The notes under the pieces were generated by a model that was given only the letters and a program-made list of their open reading frames with translations, searched no databases and was not told the DNA's origin. 57,763 bases of DNA from Clostridia bacterium. Lineage in GTDB: Bacteria; Bacillota; Clostridia; Oscillospirales; CAG-272. A program made the translations under genes and the position numbers. Shown piece by piece: positions 15,064 to 25,476 of this stretch; positions within the stretch are counted from its first letter, which is position 1; the number at the start of each line of letters is the position of its first letter. The stretch is taken from the NCBI GenBank assembly GCA_017450965.1, contig JAFSSQ010000029.1, positions 1 through 57,763 of the forward strand. The letters run 5' to 3'.

Positions 15064-16395
15064 TTATTCCAAAAAGCCTTTGTAATGCCGCATCGTCATC
15101 TGCGCCTCGATCTCTCTTGCCGTCTCCAGCGCAACGCCGACGACGATCAGAAGCGAGGAGCCGCTGAACGCGATGTTCCCGAGACCGCCGCTCGTTACGA
15201 TGTTGATCACGAGAGGCAGCACGGCGATCAGGCTGAGGAAGAGCGCGCCGAGCAGGGTGATCCGGTTGAGGATCTTGTGGATGTAATCCGCCGTCGGCTT
15301 GCCGGGACGGATCCCCATGATCGAGCCGCCGTTCTTCTGCAGATTGTTCGCCACTTCAACGGGGTTGAAGGAGATGGCGATGTAGAAGTACGCGAACAGG
15401 ATGATCAGGATGAAGAAGATCACAACGTAGAGCCACGAGTCGGACGAAAAGATCTTCGACAGCGTGTAGAGGAAGGTGCCTTGCTGCGGATTGCTGTTGA
15501 TGAATTGGATGATCGTGGGCGGCAGCGAGCAGATCGAGCTGGCAAAGATGATCGGCATCACGCCGGACATATTCAGCTTGATCGGCAGGTTGCTGTTCTG
15601 CCCGCCGTACATCTTCCGGCCGACCACGCGCTTCGCGTACTGGACGGGAAGGCGGCGTTCGCTCTCCGTGATGAAGACGACGAACGCGACGACCGCGATG
15701 ATCGCGGCGGCGGCGATAAGAACGATGACGATCGAGAGGAGCCCGGACCCGACCGAGCCGGATCCGATCTTTTCGATCCCGTCCTTAAACTTGGCGATGC
15801 CCGCCTGGACCAGCCGCGGCAGCGAGGAAACGATACCGGCGAAGAGGATGACGGAAATGCCGTTGCCGATGCCGTGCTCGTTGATCTTTTCCGCGATCCA
15901 CATGATCAGGGACGCGCCCGCGCAGTAGCAGGCGATCATCACGACCGCGCCGAAGAAGGTCTTGCCGCCGTCGGTCACGACCTGATAGGTGTTGCGCATC
16001 AGGAAGTAGTAACCGATACTGGTAAGCAGCGCCAGACCGACCGTGACGTAGCGGGTGATCTTGTCGATCTTCCGCCGGCCTTCCTCACCCTGCTTGGAGA
16101 GACGCTCCAGCGGAGGGATCGCAACGGTCAGCAGCTGGATCACGATCTGCGACGTGATGTACGGAGAGATGGAAAGCGCGAAGAGGGTCGCCTTGTTGAA
16201 CGCGTCGCCGGACAGGATGTTCAGATACTCGAAGATCGAGCCTGCCGACGCTTTCACGGACTCGAGCGCGCTGTGGTCGATGTAAGGTATTTGAATGGCG
16301 GCTCCGAGCCGGTAGATGACCACGATGAACAGAGTAAAAAGGATCTTCTTCCTGAGTTCGGGGATCTTCCAGGCGTTTCTGAGCGTGGTAAACAC
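15064..16395 (-). CDS. secY: Preprotein translocase subunit SecY
   Basis: The 443-residue integral membrane protein has about ten hydrophobic helices and forms the Sec channel. Recognisable segments are MFTTLRNAWKIPELRKKILFTL at the amphipathic N-terminus, the plug region after IPYIDHSAL, GIGNGISVILFAGI and the cytoplasmic loop RPGKPTADYI. It starts at GTG 16395, one base after the rplO stop. Its place in the spc operon is standard. Confidence 0.97.
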   Translation of the reverse strand: MFTTLRNAWKIPELRKKILFTLFIVVIYRLGAAIQIPYIDHSALESVKASAGSIFEYLNILSGDAFNKATLFALSISPYITSQIVIQLLTVAIPPLERLSKQGEEGRRKIDKITRYVTVGLALLTSIGYYFLMRNTYQVVTDGGKTFFGAVVMIACYCAGASLIMWIAEKINEHGIGNGISVILFAGIVSSLPRLVQAGIAKFKDGIEKIGSGSVGSGLLSIVIVLIAAAAIIAVVAFVVFITESERRLPVQYAKRVVGRKMYGGQNSNLPIKLNMSGVMPIIFASSICSLPPTIIQFINSNPQQGTFLYTLSKIFSSDSWLYVVIFFILIILFAYFYIAISFNPVEVANNLQKNGGSIMGIRPGKPTADYIHKILNRITLLGALFLSLIAVLPLVINIVTSGGLGNIAFSGSSLLIVVGVALETAREIEAQMTMRHYKGFLE

Positions 16396-16396
16396 C

Positions 16397-16837
16397 TTAC
16401 ACCACCTCTGTCTTTCCGCCCGCCGCCTCTATCTTTTCCTTTGCGCTTGCGGAAAAGACCGCTGCCTTTACGGTTATTTTTTTGGTGATCTCACCGTTGC
16501 CGAGGACTTTCAGCTTCTTTTCGTTGGTCTTCACGAGACCCGCGTCGCGCAGGATCTCGAGATCGACGACGGCGCCGTCCTCAAACCGGGAAAGCCCGGC
16601 GAGGTTGATCACGGCGTACTCGGTCGAGAAGCGGTTGTAGAAGCCTCTCTTCGGCAGTTTTCTGTAAAGCGGGAGCTGTCCGCCTTCAAACCCGGGTCTC
16701 ACGCCGCCGCCGGAGCGCGCGTTCTGGCCCTTGTGTCCTTTTCCGGCCGTTTTCCCGTTTCCGGAACCAGGTCCCCTGCCCTTGCGGTAGGCTTTCGTCA
16801 CCGAGCCGGGCGCGGGTGAAAGTTCATGGAGCTTCAT
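16397..16837 (-). CDS. rplO: 50S ribosomal protein L15
   Basis: The 146-residue L15 starts [38 protein letters not shown]. Its Gly- and basic-rich N-terminal extension threads into 23S rRNA; the C-terminal globular domain follows from about residue 70. It lies between rpmD and secY. Confidence 0.96.
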   Translation of the reverse strand: MKLHELSPAPGSVTKAYRKGRGPGSGNGKTAGKGHKGQNARSGGGVRPGFEGGQLPLYRKLPKRGFYNRFSTEYAVINLAGLSRFEDGAVVDLEILRDAGLVKTNEKKLKVLGNGEITKKITVKAAVFSASAKEKIEAAGGKTEVV

Positions 16838-16864
16838 CTGTTTTCCTCCTTTTTCCGAATTCCG

Positions 16865-17044
16865 TTAAACGTTCTCAACTTTGACAAGATGAGAAAGGAT
16901 CTTGATCTTGCCGGCGAGGACCGCGTTGTCCTCGTGCTCGATGCTGTCCCCGATCTTGCGCAGACCGAGGGAGTCCGCCGTCAGCTTCTGCTTCGGCTTG
17001 CAGGCGATCAGGCTTTTCGTCAGCGTCACTTTGACTTTTTTCAT
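16865..17044 (-). CDS. rpmD: 50S ribosomal protein L30
   Basis: The 59-residue protein reads MKKVKVTLTKSLIACKPKQK, then LRKIGDSIEHEDNAVLAGKI and a VKVENV end, the full length of bacterial L30, a 23S rRNA-binding protein. It is too short to appear in a long-ORF scan but is clear between rpsE and rplO. The ribosome binding site GGAGG lies 9 bases before ATG 17044. Confidence 0.95.
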   Translation of the reverse strand: MKKVKVTLTKSLIACKPKQKLTADSLGLRKIGDSIEHEDNAVLAGKIKILSHLVKVENV

Positions 17045-17056
17045 CGTTTTGCCTCC

Positions 17057-17560
17057 TTACGCCTTCACTTGCGCCGCGTCGAGACCGCGGACTGCCGCCA
17101 CGTCTTCCACGGTGCGCAGTTCTTTGAGCGCCGTGAACGTCGCCTTGACGACGTTGGTGGGGTTGGTGGAACGCAGGCATTTCGCGCGGATGTTGGTGAT
17201 GCCCGCCATCTCAAGCACCGCACGGACGGTGCCGCCCGCGATGATACCGGTACCGGAGGGAGCCGGCTTCAGAAGCACGCGCCCCGCGCCGTAGTGCCCG
17301 ATGATCTCGTGCGGGATCGTGGTGCCGACAACGGCGACCTCGACCATATTCTTCTTCGCGTCCTCCACCGCTTTACGGATCGCGTCCGGCACCTCGGCGG
17401 ATTTGCCGAGCCCGTATCCGACGTGCCCGTTCCGGTCGCCGACGACCATCAGCGCGGTGAAACGCGCCACGCGTCCGCCCTTCACGGTCTTGGAAACGCG
17501 GTTCAGTGTGACAAGCTTTTCCTCAAGGTCAAGCGTTGCCGGATCAAATTTTCTTGCCAT
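17057..17560 (-). CDS. rpsE: 30S ribosomal protein S5
   Basis: The 167-residue S5 stabilises the 30S decoding region. The S5 RNA-binding domain ([39 protein letters not shown]) and the C-terminal fold with [30 protein letters not shown] are intact. About 55 bases separate it from rplR, with the ribosome binding site in the last part. Confidence 0.97.
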   Translation of the reverse strand: MARKFDPATLDLEEKLVTLNRVSKTVKGGRVARFTALMVVGDRNGHVGYGLGKSAEVPDAIRKAVEDAKKNMVEVAVVGTTIPHEIIGHYGAGRVLLKPAPSGTGIIAGGTVRAVLEMAGITNIRAKCLRSTNPTNVVKATFTALKELRTVEDVAAVRGLDAAQVKA

Positions 17561-17616
17561 TGGAAATCTCCTTAAATTTGTTCAAAATCAGTTCTTGAAC
17601 AGCGTACAAACCGGAG

Positions 17617-17976
17617 TCAGAACTTCAGGCCGCCCTCGCGGGCCCCTGCTGCAAGCTCCGATACGCGTCCGTGGTATATATAACCGCCGCGGTCAAATAC
17701 TACTTCGCTGATCCCTTTCGCGAGCGCGCGCTCCGCGATCAGCTTTCCGATTTCCTTTGCTGCCGTTTTGTTTCCGCCGTACTCGGTGAAGGTCTTTTCG
17801 GTCGTGGAAGCGGAAACGAGGGTGACGCCCTTTACGTCGTCGATGATCTGCGCGTAGATGTGCGCGTGCGAACGGTAAACCGCAAGGCGCGGACGCTGTG
17901 CGGTACCGGAAATGTGAGCGCGGACTCTCGCGTGTCTCTTCAGACGTTTGACGTTTTTATCCTGTCTGGTAATCAT
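17617..17976 (-). CDS. rplR: 50S ribosomal protein L18
   Basis: The 119-residue L18 binds 5S rRNA. It begins [36 protein letters not shown] and ends [16 protein letters not shown], both typical. It follows rplF by 17 nt. Confidence 0.96.
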   Translation of the reverse strand: MITRQDKNVKRLKRHARVRAHISGTAQRPRLAVYRSHAHIYAQIIDDVKGVTLVSASTTEKTFTEYGGNKTAAKEIGKLIAERALAKGISEVVFDRGGYIYHGRVSELAAGAREGGLKF

Positions 17977-17993
17977 CTTATTCCGCTCCTCTC

Positions 17994-18533
17994 TTACTTA
18001 CCGGTCTTTCCGGCTTTGCGGCGGATATGCTCGCCCGCGTACCGGATCCCCTTGCCCTTGTAGGGTTCGGGCGGTCTCTTTCCGCGCACCTGCGCGGCGA
18101 TCTCGCCGACCTTCTGCTTGTCGATTCCCTTGATGACGATCTGCGTCGCAGAGGGGCACTCGAACTTGTAGTCGTCGGTCTCGGGGATGACGACGTCGTG
18201 GCTGTAGCCGAGCTTCATCACGAGCTTGCTGCCCTGCTTTTCGGCTTTGTAACCGACGCCCTCGATCTCGAGGTTCTTCTGATAGCCGTTGACCACGCCC
18301 TCGACCATATTGTGGAGAAGCGCGCGGGTCAGACCGTGAAGCGCCTTGACCTCCTGCTCCTCGCTGTCGCGGCTGAGCGTGACGACACCGGGCTGAACGT
18401 CGATGGCGATGTGCGTGCTGAAGCTCTGTTCAAGCGTCCCGAGAGGACCCTTGACGGTAACGTGATTGCCCTCTCCCACCGTAACGGTAACGCCGGCAGG
18501 GACGACGATCGGTTTGAGTCCGATTCTTGACAT
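17994..18533 (-). CDS. rplF: 50S ribosomal protein L6
   Basis: The 179-residue protein consists of two L6 repeats and begins [19 protein letters not shown]. The second domain has the signature [21 protein letters not shown]. It binds 23S rRNA near the sarcin-ricin loop and lies between rpsH and rplR. Confidence 0.97.
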   Translation of the reverse strand: MSRIGLKPIVVPAGVTVTVGEGNHVTVKGPLGTLEQSFSTHIAIDVQPGVVTLSRDSEEQEVKALHGLTRALLHNMVEGVVNGYQKNLEIEGVGYKAEKQGSKLVMKLGYSHDVVIPETDDYKFECPSATQIVIKGIDKQKVGEIAAQVRGKRPPEPYKGKGIRYAGEHIRRKAGKTGK

Positions 18534-18554
18534 AATTCGTTCCTTCCTTTCGCA

Positions 18555-18953
18555 TTACCAGACAAAGGCAAGCACTTCGCCGCCGAGCTGGGCGGCGCGG
18601 GCCGCCTTGTCGGTCATGATGCCTTTGGAGGTGGTGATGATGGCGATGCCGAGACCGTTCATGACCTTCGGCATATCCTCGTAACCGCTGTAGATACGCA
18701 GACCGGGCTTGGAGACTCTGCGCAGGCCGCGGATCGCGGGCTGCTTACCGGTCAGGTACTTGAGCGTGATGCGGATCACGCCCTGCTTGCCGTCCTCGAT
18801 CAGCTGCCAGCCCTTGATGTAGCCTTCGTTTGCGAGGATGTCGGCGATCGCCTTTTTGACGTTCGAAGCGGGAACGTCGACCGTTTCGTGTTTTGCGTTG
18901 CCCGCGTTTCTGATCCGCGTCAGCATATCCGCAATAACGTCTGAGATTTGCAT
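18555..18953 (-). CDS. rpsH: 30S ribosomal protein S8
   Basis: The 132-residue S8 is the standard length. It begins [18 protein letters not shown] and ends with [17 protein letters not shown] and GGEVLAFVW segments. The ATG at 18953 was chosen for the GGAGG 8 bases upstream; six further in-frame residues would cover that site. In other bacteria S8 represses the spc operon by binding mRNA. About 110 bases separate it from rpsN, the longest gap in the spc part, mostly GC-rich inverted sequence without coding character. Confidence 0.97.
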   Translation of the reverse strand: MQISDVIADMLTRIRNAGNAKHETVDVPASNVKKAIADILANEGYIKGWQLIEDGKQGVIRITLKYLTGKQPAIRGLRRVSKPGLRIYSGYEDMPKVMNGLGIAIITTSKGIMTDKAARAAQLGGEVLAFVW

Positions 18954-19064
18954 GGATATTTCCTCCTTCATGCAAGTTGTTTTCTTGCTGCCGGACGCTC
19001 CGGCGGCGAACCGGCGGTTAAAGCGCTCTTCTCGCGCTTTCCTTCCGGCTGCGGGGACGGTCTG

Positions 19065-19250
19065 TTACCAGCTTGCCTTTCTCACGCCGGGGATCTCCCC
19101 GCGGTAGGCAAGCTCGCGGAAGCAGATACGGCAGACGCCGTATTTACGGAGATAAGCGTGGGGGCGGCCGCAGATCTTGCAGCGGTTGTGCTGGCGGGTG
19201 GAGAACTTCTGGGGTCTCGCGCCCTTGAGGATCATTGATTTTTTAGCCAT
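19065..19250 (-). CDS. rpsN: 30S ribosomal protein S14, zinc type Z
   Basis: The 61-residue short form of S14 carries the zinc ribbon [20 protein letters not shown], the C+ type typical of Bacillota and Actinobacteria. It sits in the standard place between rplE and rpsH, 12 nt after rplE. Confidence 0.97.
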   Translation of the reverse strand: MAKKSMILKGARPQKFSTRQHNRCKICGRPHAYLRKYGVCRICFRELAYRGEIPGVRKASW

Positions 19251-19262
19251 TCTTCTTACCTC

Positions 19263-19802
19263 TTACTTTGAGAAGGGAGCGCCGAGCAGGGTGAGCAGCT
19301 CTTTCGCTTCTTCGTCGGTGTTGGCCGTGGTAACGAACACAACGTCCATACCGCGGATCTTGTCGACCTTGTCGTAGTCGATCTCGGGGAACATCAGCTG
19401 CTCCTTGAGGCCGAGGGAGTAGTTGCCTCTGCCGTCAAAGGCGTTCGGGTTGATGCCCTTGAAGTCGCGCACGCGGGGCAGAGCGAGGTTGAAGAGACGG
19501 TCGAGGAACTCGTACATCCGGTCCCCGCGCAGCGTCACCTTCGCGCCGATCTTCATCCCCTGACGGATCTTGAAGTTTGCGACCGACTTCTTCGCCGACG
19601 TGGCGATCGCCTTCTGGCCGGTGATCTGCGCCAGCTCGCTGCAGACGCTGTCGATCACCTTGGAATTGTCTTTCGCGTCGCCGCAGCCGACGTTGACCAC
19701 GATCTTCTCCAGCTTCGGGATCTGCATCGGGCTCTTGTAGTTGAACTTCTTCATCAGAGCGGGGACAACGTCTTTTTGATAGATCTCTCTGTATCTTGCC
19801 AT
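19263..19802 (-). CDS. rplE: 50S ribosomal protein L5
   Basis: The 179-residue L5 binds 5S rRNA and forms bridge B1b. It begins [39 protein letters not shown], has the [25 protein letters not shown] core, and ends [21 protein letters not shown]. It follows rplX by 16 nt. Confidence 0.97.
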   Translation of the reverse strand: MARYREIYQKDVVPALMKKFNYKSPMQIPKLEKIVVNVGCGDAKDNSKVIDSVCSELAQITGQKAIATSAKKSVANFKIRQGMKIGAKVTLRGDRMYEFLDRLFNLALPRVRDFKGINPNAFDGRGNYSLGLKEQLMFPEIDYDKVDKIRGMDVVFVTTANTDEEAKELLTLLGAPFSK

Positions 19803-19818
19803 GTCTGTCGTCCTCCTC

Positions 19819-20154
19819 TTACAGTTTCTGTCCGCATTTGGCGCAAACGCGGATCTTTTCGCCGGTCTTTTCGTCGACCTTGATCTTGGCGCGGGTGGCT
19901 TTGCCGTTGTTCGCGCACTTGGCGTTGGAGCAAACGAGCGCCACCTTCGACGCGTAGATCGCTCCCTCTACCTTCGTGATGCCGCCGGCTTCGCCCTGCT
20001 TTTTCGGTTTGACGTGCTTGGAGACGATGTTGGCGCCTTCCACGATCACCTTGCCCTCCTTCGGAGAGACGGCGATGACCTTGCCCTTCGTCCCTTTGCT
20101 GTCGCCGGAAATGACGATAACCGAGTCGTCTTTTCTCACGTGTACCTTGTTCAT
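19819..20154 (-). CDS. rplX: 50S ribosomal protein L24
   Basis: The 111-residue L24 initiates 50S assembly. The KOW motif [23 protein letters not shown] is at the start. The C-terminus carries CSNAKC and CAKC, a possible zinc ribbon that is somewhat longer than the common CPKC/CKKC version. It follows rplN by 12 nt. Confidence 0.96.
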   Translation of the reverse strand: MNKVHVRKDDSVIVISGDSKGTKGKVIAVSPKEGKVIVEGANIVSKHVKPKKQGEAGGITKVEGAIYASKVALVCSNAKCANNGKATRAKIKVDEKTGEKIRVCAKCGQKL

Positions 20155-20166
20155 CGTCTTTCCTCC

Positions 20167-20535
20167 TTACAGCACTTCGGGCGCGAGCGAAAGGATCTTC
20201 ATGTAATCCTTTTCGCGGAGCTCTCTCGCCACCGGCCCGAATATTCTCGTGCCCTTCGGGCTGTTGTCGTCCTTCAGGATGACCGCCGCGTTCTCGTCGA
20301 ACTTGATGTAGGAACCGTCCGCACGGCGCAGTCCCTTGGCGGATCTCACGATGACCGCCTTCACCACTTCGCCTTTCTTGACCACGCCGCCCGGCGCGGC
20401 CTTCTTGACGCAGGCAACGACAACATCCCCGATATTCGCATAGCGTCTCCCGGTCCCGCCGAGAACGCGAATGCACATCAGCTCTTTGGCGCCGGTGTTG
20501 TCGGCGACCTTCATAAGTGTCTGCTGCTGTATCAC
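20167..20535 (-). CDS. rplN: 50S ribosomal protein L14
   Basis: The 122-residue protein starts with GTG at 20535 ([27 protein letters not shown]) and ends with [16 protein letters not shown], the full L14 length. It binds 23S rRNA at the subunit interface. It follows rpsQ by about 54 nt. Confidence 0.97.
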   Translation of the reverse strand: MIQQQTLMKVADNTGAKELMCIRVLGGTGRRYANIGDVVVACVKKAAPGGVVKKGEVVKAVIVRSAKGLRRADGSYIKFDENAAVILKDDNSPKGTRIFGPVARELREKDYMKILSLAPEVL

Positions 20536-20589
20536 TTTGAGTTTTCCTCCTTATTTCGGCAAGTTTCCGACCTGCCTACCGATTTGGGT

Positions 20590-20856
20590 TTACTTCGCTT
20601 TCTCGATCACGGAAACGAGTCTCCAGCGCTTGGTGGCGGAGAGAGGACGCGTCTCCATCAGAAGGACCTTGTCGCCCACGCGGCACTCGTTGTTCTCGTC
20701 GTGCGCGTGCAGCTTCACGGTGCGTTTGATGATCTTCTTGTACATGGGGTGCTTGATGTTGTCCTTGATGGCGACGACGATCGTCTTGTCCATCTTATCG
20801 GAAACGACCACGCCCACTCTGGTCTTGCGCAGGCTGCGTTCAGTATTCTCGTTCAT
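20590..20856 (-). CDS. rpsQ: 30S ribosomal protein S17
   Basis: The 88-residue OB-fold protein shows [21 protein letters not shown] and the later [20 protein letters not shown]. The ATG at 20856 was chosen because AGAGGTG precedes it; an ATG at 20871 would overlap the rpmC stop by 4 nt and add five residues, which cannot be excluded. It is an early 16S rRNA binder. Confidence 0.94.
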   Translation of the reverse strand: MNENTERSLRKTRVGVVVSDKMDKTIVVAIKDNIKHPMYKKIIKRTVKLHAHDENNECRVGDKVLLMETRPLSATKRWRLVSVIEKAK

Positions 20857-20867
20857 CTCTGCACCTC

Positions 20868-21056
20868 TCATACATTCTTCTGGTTCATGACCGTAAGAAC
20901 GCGGGCGATGTCCCGCTTTACGTCCACGAGCTTATGGGGATTGTCAAGCTGGTTGATCGAGTGCTGGAAGCGAAGCGTGAAAAGCTGATCCTTGAGCTCC
21001 TTCAATTTGGCTTCGAGCTGCTCGTTTGAAAGTTCTTTCAGTTCCGTTGCTTTCAC
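20868..21056 (-). CDS. rpmC: 50S ribosomal protein L29
   Basis: The 62-residue L29 is a two-helix protein by the exit tunnel: [22 protein letters not shown], then [27 protein letters not shown]. It starts with GTG at 21056, 8 bases after AAAGGAGG, just past the rplP stop. Confidence 0.96.
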   Translation of the reverse strand: MKATELKELSNEQLEAKLKELKDQLFTLRFQHSINQLDNPHKLVDVKRDIARVLTVMNQKNV

Positions 21057-21059
21057 GGC

Positions 21060-21494
21060 TTAACCCTCCTTTGCGGCGGTCTCTGCGTCCTCCCGCTTCA
21101 CAAACTTGCACTTGATCGGCAGCTTGTGAGAGGCGAGACGCATCGCTTCTTTCGCTTGCTCTTCGGGAATGCCGTCCATCTCGAACATCACTCTGCCCGG
21201 CTTGACGACGGCGACCCAGTATTCCGGAGACCCTTTACCGGAACCCATGCGGGTCTCGGCGGGCTTTTCGGTGATCGGCTTGTCAGGGAAGATCTTGATC
21301 CACACCTGACCGCCGCGGCGCACGTAACGGGTCATCGCGATACGGGCGGCCTCGATCTGGTTGCTGGTGATCCACGCGGGCTCCAGCGCCATCAGACCGA
21401 AAGAACCGTTCGACACGGTGTTGCCGCGGGTCGCTTTTCCCTTCAGACGGCCGCGCTGGACGCGTCTGTATTTGACTCTTTTCGGCATCAGCAT
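21060..21494 (-). CDS. rplP: 50S ribosomal protein L16
   Basis: The 144-residue L16 helps place A-site tRNA. It begins [25 protein letters not shown] and contains [26 protein letters not shown] and the [19 protein letters not shown] core. The start lies 2 nt after the rpsC stop. A second ATG two codons later is also possible. Confidence 0.97.
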   Translation of the reverse strand: MLMPKRVKYRRVQRGRLKGKATRGNTVSNGSFGLMALEPAWITSNQIEAARIAMTRYVRRGGQVWIKIFPDKPITEKPAETRMGSGKGSPEYWVAVVKPGRVMFEMDGIPEEQAKEAMRLASHKLPIKCKFVKREDAETAAKEG

Positions 21495-21496
21495 GG

Positions 21497-22288
21497 TTAT
21501 CTCTGCCCTCCCTGTCTGTTGTTGCGGTAGTTGCCCTCACGGCCGGTCCCGCGGCGTTCGCCGCGCTCGCCGCCGGGGCGGCGGTTGTCCCGTCTGCCGT
21601 CAAAATTGCGGCGGGGCGGACGGCGATCCTCGCGGCGGCTCCCGTCGGGACGGTTGACCTCGCTCAGGACCTCGCCCTTGTAGATCCAGACCTTGACGCC
21701 GATCTTGCCGTAGGTCGTGGTGGCTTCCCAGAACCCGTAGTCGATGTCGGCGCGCAGCGTCTGCATCGGGATCGTTCCCTCGTGATAGTGCTCGGTACGG
21801 GCGATCTCGGCGCCGCCGAGACGTCCGCCGCAGGAGACCTTGATCCCGCGCGCGCCGAGGCGCATGGTGCGGCCGATCGCCTGCTTCATCGCGCGGCGGA
21901 AGCTGGTGCGCTTCTCGAGCTGGGAGGCGATGCTCTCGGCCACGAGCTGAGCGTCCAGATCCGGGCTCTTCACCTCGATCACGTCGATGGTGACGGGCTT
22001 TCCGAGCATCCCGGTCAGGGTCTTTTTCAGCGCTTCGATATCCGCGCCGCCCTTGCCGATGACCATGCCCGGCTTCGCGCAGTGGATGATCACGCGAACG
22101 CGGACGTTGTCGCGCTCGATCTCGATGCGCGGCACGCCGGCGTCCTTCAGTTTGTTTTTCAGATACTTTCTGACGTTATAGTCGGATACGAGAGTGTCGC
22201 CGAAGACCTCGTCTTTCGCAAACCATCTCGAATCCCAGTTCTTGATCACGCCGACGCGCAATCCGTGGGGGTTGACTTTCTGTCCCAT
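21497..22288 (-). CDS. rpsC: 30S ribosomal protein S3 with RG-rich tail
   Basis: The 263-residue S3 forms the mRNA entry site. The KH domain shows [20 protein letters not shown]; the C-terminal domain shows [33 protein letters not shown]. After about residue 212 comes a tail of about 50 residues rich in Arg, Gly, Asn and Asp with repeated [13 protein letters not shown] units, which goes beyond the usual length of 210-235. The tail resembles disordered RGG RNA-binding segments; its role is unknown. Confidence 0.96.
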   Translation of the reverse strand: MGQKVNPHGLRVGVIKNWDSRWFAKDEVFGDTLVSDYNVRKYLKNKLKDAGVPRIEIERDNVRVRVIIHCAKPGMVIGKGGADIEALKKTLTGMLGKPVTIDVIEVKSPDLDAQLVAESIASQLEKRTSFRRAMKQAIGRTMRLGARGIKVSCGGRLGGAEIARTEHYHEGTIPMQTLRADIDYGFWEATTTYGKIGVKVWIYKGEVLSEVNRPDGSRREDRRPPRRNFDGRRDNRRPGGERGERRGTGREGNYRNNRQGGQR

Positions 22289-22305
22289 ATTCGGCTCCTC
22301 CTCTC

Positions 22306-22641
22306 TCAGTCTCTTTCCTTAACGGAAAGGGTCACGTGGCTCGTTCTCTTGTTGATGCGGAACGCTCTTCCCTGCGCTCTCGGCATGATCCGCTTCTGGA
22401 TCGGGCCGGGGCAGCAGAAGCACTCGTTCACATAGAGCTTCGAGACGTCCATCTGGAAATTGTGGTCCGCGTTGGCGACCGCGCTGTCGAGAAGCTTCAC
22501 CAGGTACTCGCTCGCGCTCTTCGGCGTGCTCTTGAGGATGGCTTTGGCTTCCGCGACGTCCTTGCCTCTGATGAGGTCAAGCACGATCCCGACCTTACGC
22601 GGAGATATTCTCGCATATTTAAGATAAGCTTTTGCTTCCAT
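22306..22641 (-). CDS. rplV: 50S ribosomal protein L22
   Basis: The 111-residue L22 lines the exit tunnel. It starts [27 protein letters not shown] and has the tunnel loop region [27 protein letters not shown]. It follows rpsS by 40 nt. Confidence 0.96.
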   Translation of the reverse strand: MEAKAYLKYARISPRKVGIVLDLIRGKDVAEAKAILKSTPKSASEYLVKLLDSAVANADHNFQMDVSKLYVNECFCCPGPIQKRIMPRAQGRAFRINKRTSHVTLSVKERD

Positions 22642-22681
22642 TTAAGGCTTTTCCTCCGTTTTTATTTGGGATCGTGACGGA

Positions 22682-22954
22682 TCACTTCGTGGTCTTGGCT
22701 CCCGCGTGGCCGCGGAAGGTGCGGGTGGGCGCGAACTCGCCCAGCCGGTGGCCGACCATATCCTCGGTCACGTAGACCGGGAAATGCTTGCGGCCGTCGT
22801 GCACCGCGATGGTATGACCGACAAAATCGGGGTAGATCACCGAAGCACGGGACCAGGTCTTGAGGACCTTCTTGTCGCCGCTTTCATTCATGGCGCAGAC
22901 TCTCTTGTAGAGCTTTTCTTCTACGTAAGGCGCTTTTTTCAGGCTTCTGCTCAT
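22682..22954 (-). CDS. rpsS: 30S ribosomal protein S19
   Basis: The 90-residue S19 is in the 30S head with S13. It starts [15 protein letters not shown] and contains [47 protein letters not shown] across the centre, as expected. It follows rplB by 18 nt. Confidence 0.97.
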   Translation of the reverse strand: MSRSLKKAPYVEEKLYKRVCAMNESGDKKVLKTWSRASVIYPDFVGHTIAVHDGRKHFPVYVTEDMVGHRLGEFAPTRTFRGHAGAKTTK

Positions 22955-22972
22955 TTCTTTCCTTTCCTCCGG

Positions 22973-23800
22973 TTATCTGTCGTTTCTGCGCTTCACGATA
23001 AACTTGTTCGTGCGCGCTTTCTTGTCTCTGGTCTTGTAGCCCATCGTCGGCTTGCCCCAGGGGGTAACGGGAGACGGACGCCCGATCGGAGAACGGCCTT
23101 CGCCGCCGCCGTGCGGGTGGTCGCAGGGGTTCATGACCGAGCCGCGGACGTGCGGACGGACGCCCTTGTGACGGGTCTTGCCGGCTTTGCCGATCTTGAC
23201 GGTGTCGTGCTCGATGTTGCCGACCTGCCCGATCGTCGCCTTGCAGTCGAGGCGGATGATGCGGACCTCGCCGGAGGGGAGACGGACCTGAGCCGTGCCG
23301 TTCTCCTTCGCCATCAGCTGGGCGGCGGCGCCGGCGGAACGGACAAGCTGACCGCCCTTGCCGGGGTAGAGCTCGATGTTGTGGATGAAGGTACCGACCG
23401 GGATGTTCGCGATCGGGAGCGTGTTGCCGGGCTTGATGTCGGCGTCCGCGCCGGAGAAGACCTTGTCGCCGTCGGTCAGGCCGACCGGCGCGATGATGTA
23501 GCTCTTCTCGCCCGCCTCGTTCTCCAGAAGAGCGATGTAGGCGGTCCGGTTCGGGTCGTACTCAACGCCGACGACGGTGTTCGCCGTCGCGTCCTGACGC
23601 TTGAAATCGACGATCCTGTACTTGATCTTGTTTCCGCCGCCCTTGTGACGGACGGTGATCCTGCCGTAGGAGTTACGGCCGGCGTGTTTCTTTTTGACCG
23701 TGATCAGACTCTTTTCGGGGGTGTGCTTGGTCACTTCCTCAAAGGAGGGAGCGCTCATGTTCCGCCGCGAAGGAGTTGTCGGTTTGTAGTTAATAGGCAT
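22973..23800 (-). CDS. rplB: 50S ribosomal protein L2
   Basis: The 275-residue L2 is needed for subunit joining and peptidyl transfer. It shows the RNA-binding domain ([21 protein letters not shown]) and the C-terminal [46 protein letters not shown] segment with its conserved His. It follows rplW by 16 nt. Confidence 0.97.
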   Translation of the reverse strand: MPINYKPTTPSRRNMSAPSFEEVTKHTPEKSLITVKKKHAGRNSYGRITVRHKGGGNKIKYRIVDFKRQDATANTVVGVEYDPNRTAYIALLENEAGEKSYIIAPVGLTDGDKVFSGADADIKPGNTLPIANIPVGTFIHNIELYPGKGGQLVRSAGAAAQLMAKENGTAQVRLPSGEVRIIRLDCKATIGQVGNIEHDTVKIGKAGKTRHKGVRPHVRGSVMNPCDHPHGGGEGRSPIGRPSPVTPWGKPTMGYKTRDKKARTNKFIVKRRNDR

Positions 23801-23816
23801 TGTGACTACCTCCCGC

Positions 23817-24110
23817 TCAGTTCATACTGTCGAAGAAGGCGATGCTCTTCGACGAAGGCTTGAGTGTGACGATCGCCTTTTTCCACGCGGCGGTATAGCC
23901 GGCGTGGACGCCGAGGCGCTTCGGTTTTCTCTTGACGTTCATGGTGTTGACGGAAGCGACCTCCACGCCGAACATGACCTCGACCGCGTGCGCGATCTCG
24001 GGCTTGGTGGCGGTTTTCTGCACACGGAAGGTGTAGCGCTTCGCTTCAATGTCCGCCATGCTCTTCTCGGTGATGACCGGCTTGATAATGATATCCTGAA
24101 TGGCTTTCAT
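23817..24110 (-). CDS. rplW: 50S ribosomal protein L23
   Basis: The 97-residue L23 docks trigger factor and SRP at the tunnel exit. It shows [24 protein letters not shown] and [14 protein letters not shown]. The ATG at 24110 overlaps the rplD stop by one base (TGATG); a GTG one codon upstream is possible but less likely. Confidence 0.96.
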   Translation of the reverse strand: MKAIQDIIIKPVITEKSMADIEAKRYTFRVQKTATKPEIAHAVEVMFGVEVASVNTMNVKRKPKRLGVHAGYTAAWKKAIVTLKPSSKSIAFFDSMN

Positions 24111-24733
24111 CACGCGTAGACCTCCTCAATCTTCTTCACGGCGCCCTCGGCGATGACGACCTTTTCGCAGTTGAGAACGTCGTACACGTTCAGCGCGTTG
24201 TACTGCGCGGTCTTCACGCCCGGGATGTTCGCAAAGCTCTTGACGGTCTTCTGCTCGTTGTCCGCCAGCACCACGAGGGTCTTGCCCTCCGCGCCGACGG
24301 CCTTGAGCATCGCCGTCATCGTCTTCGTTTTGTAATCCTCCGCCGCGATGGCGTTCACCACGATGAACTCCGAGCCCGCGACCTTCTGCGACAGCGCGCC
24401 GAAGAGAGCGGAGCGGCGGACCTTGCGGTTCAGGGTAACGCGGTATTCACGGGGCTTCGGGCCGAGGGCGATGCCGCCGTGCGTCCACTGCGGCGCTCTC
24501 GTGGAACCCTGGCGCGCGTGGCCGGTCCCTTTCTGCTTCCAGGGCTTCTTGCCGCCGCCGGAGACCTCGGTACGGGTCAGGGTGGACTGGGTGCCCTGTC
24601 TTTGATTCATCAGATACGCTCTGACGGCGGTGTGGAGGACGGCGGGATTGACCTCCGCGCCGAACACCTTCTCGGAAAGTTCGATCGTGCCGACCTGTTT
24701 GCCGGTCATATCTACTACGTTTACGTTTGGCAT
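24110..24733 (-). CDS. rplD: 50S ribosomal protein L4
   Basis: The 207-residue L4 starts MPNVNVVDMTGKQVGTIELSEKVF. Its tunnel loop SGGGKKPWKQKGTGHARQGSTRAPQWTHGG is intact. L4 represses the S10 operon in gammaproteobacteria; whether the leader at 25789-26021 plays such a role here is not known. It follows rplC by 17 nt. Confidence 0.97.
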   Translation of the reverse strand: MPNVNVVDMTGKQVGTIELSEKVFGAEVNPAVLHTAVRAYLMNQRQGTQSTLTRTEVSGGGKKPWKQKGTGHARQGSTRAPQWTHGGIALGPKPREYRVTLNRKVRRSALFGALSQKVAGSEFIVVNAIAAEDYKTKTMTAMLKAVGAEGKTLVVLADNEQKTVKSFANIPGVKTAQYNALNVYDVLNCEKVVIAEGAVKKIEEVYA

Positions 24734-24750
24734 TCTTCTTTCCTCCTTCC

Positions 24751-25383
24751 TTATGCCTTGACGGAATCGCGGATGAAGACGATCCCGCCCTTCGCGCCGG
24801 GGACCGCGCCCTTGACGGCGATCAGATTCTTTTCCGCGTCGATCTTGACGACCGCGAGGTTGAGGATCGTGACCTGTTCGTTGCCGTACTGGCCGGCCAT
24901 CTTTTTGTTCTTATAGACGCGGGACGGCGTGGAGTTCGCGCCCATCGAACCGACCTGACGGTGGATCGGCCCGGTGCCGTGCGTCATTCTCAGGATGTGG
25001 TGTCCCCACCGCTTGACGGCGCCGGTGTAGCCGCGGCCCTTCGTTATACCCGTGATGTCGACCTTTTCGCCTACGCTGAAGGTATCGACCGTTATAACGT
25101 CGCCGACGTTCTTCGACTCCGCGTCCGCAAGGCGGAACTCCTTGAGGTGCTTGCGGGGGGTGATGCCCGCCTTTTTGAGGTGGGCGAGCTCCGGACGGGT
25201 GAGGTGCTTTTCCTTCGTCTCTTCGAAGGCGAGCTGCACCGCGCTGTACCCGTCTTTTTCGACCGTCTTTTTCTGGGAGACCGGGCAGGGGCCCGCCTCG
25301 ATCACGGTCACGGGGATGACGCTGCCGTTTTCGGTAAAGATCTGCGTCATGCCGAGTTTCTTGCCGATGATTCCTTTATTCAT
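24751..25383 (-). CDS. rplC: 50S ribosomal protein L3
   Basis: The 210-residue L3 starts MNKGIIGKKLGMTQIFTENGSVIPVTVIEAGP. The later GRGYTGAVKRWG and TPSRVYKNKKMAGQYGNE segments reach the peptidyl-transferase region. The ATG at 25383 was chosen by homology; a TTG three codons upstream is nearer AAAGGAGG and could be used. About 94 bases separate it from rpsJ. Confidence 0.96.
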   Translation of the reverse strand: MNKGIIGKKLGMTQIFTENGSVIPVTVIEAGPCPVSQKKTVEKDGYSAVQLAFEETKEKHLTRPELAHLKKAGITPRKHLKEFRLADAESKNVGDVITVDTFSVGEKVDITGITKGRGYTGAVKRWGHHILRMTHGTGPIHRQVGSMGANSTPSRVYKNKKMAGQYGNEQVTILNLAVVKIDAEKNLIAVKGAVPGAKGGIVFIRDSVKA

Positions 25384-25476
25384 TGTAACCAAAATCCTCC
25401 TTTGCGGTTATTGGTTGACGGTTGGATTGCCGCTTGCGCGGTCCGTCAACTTGACCTTGAGGTCAATGAATCCCTG

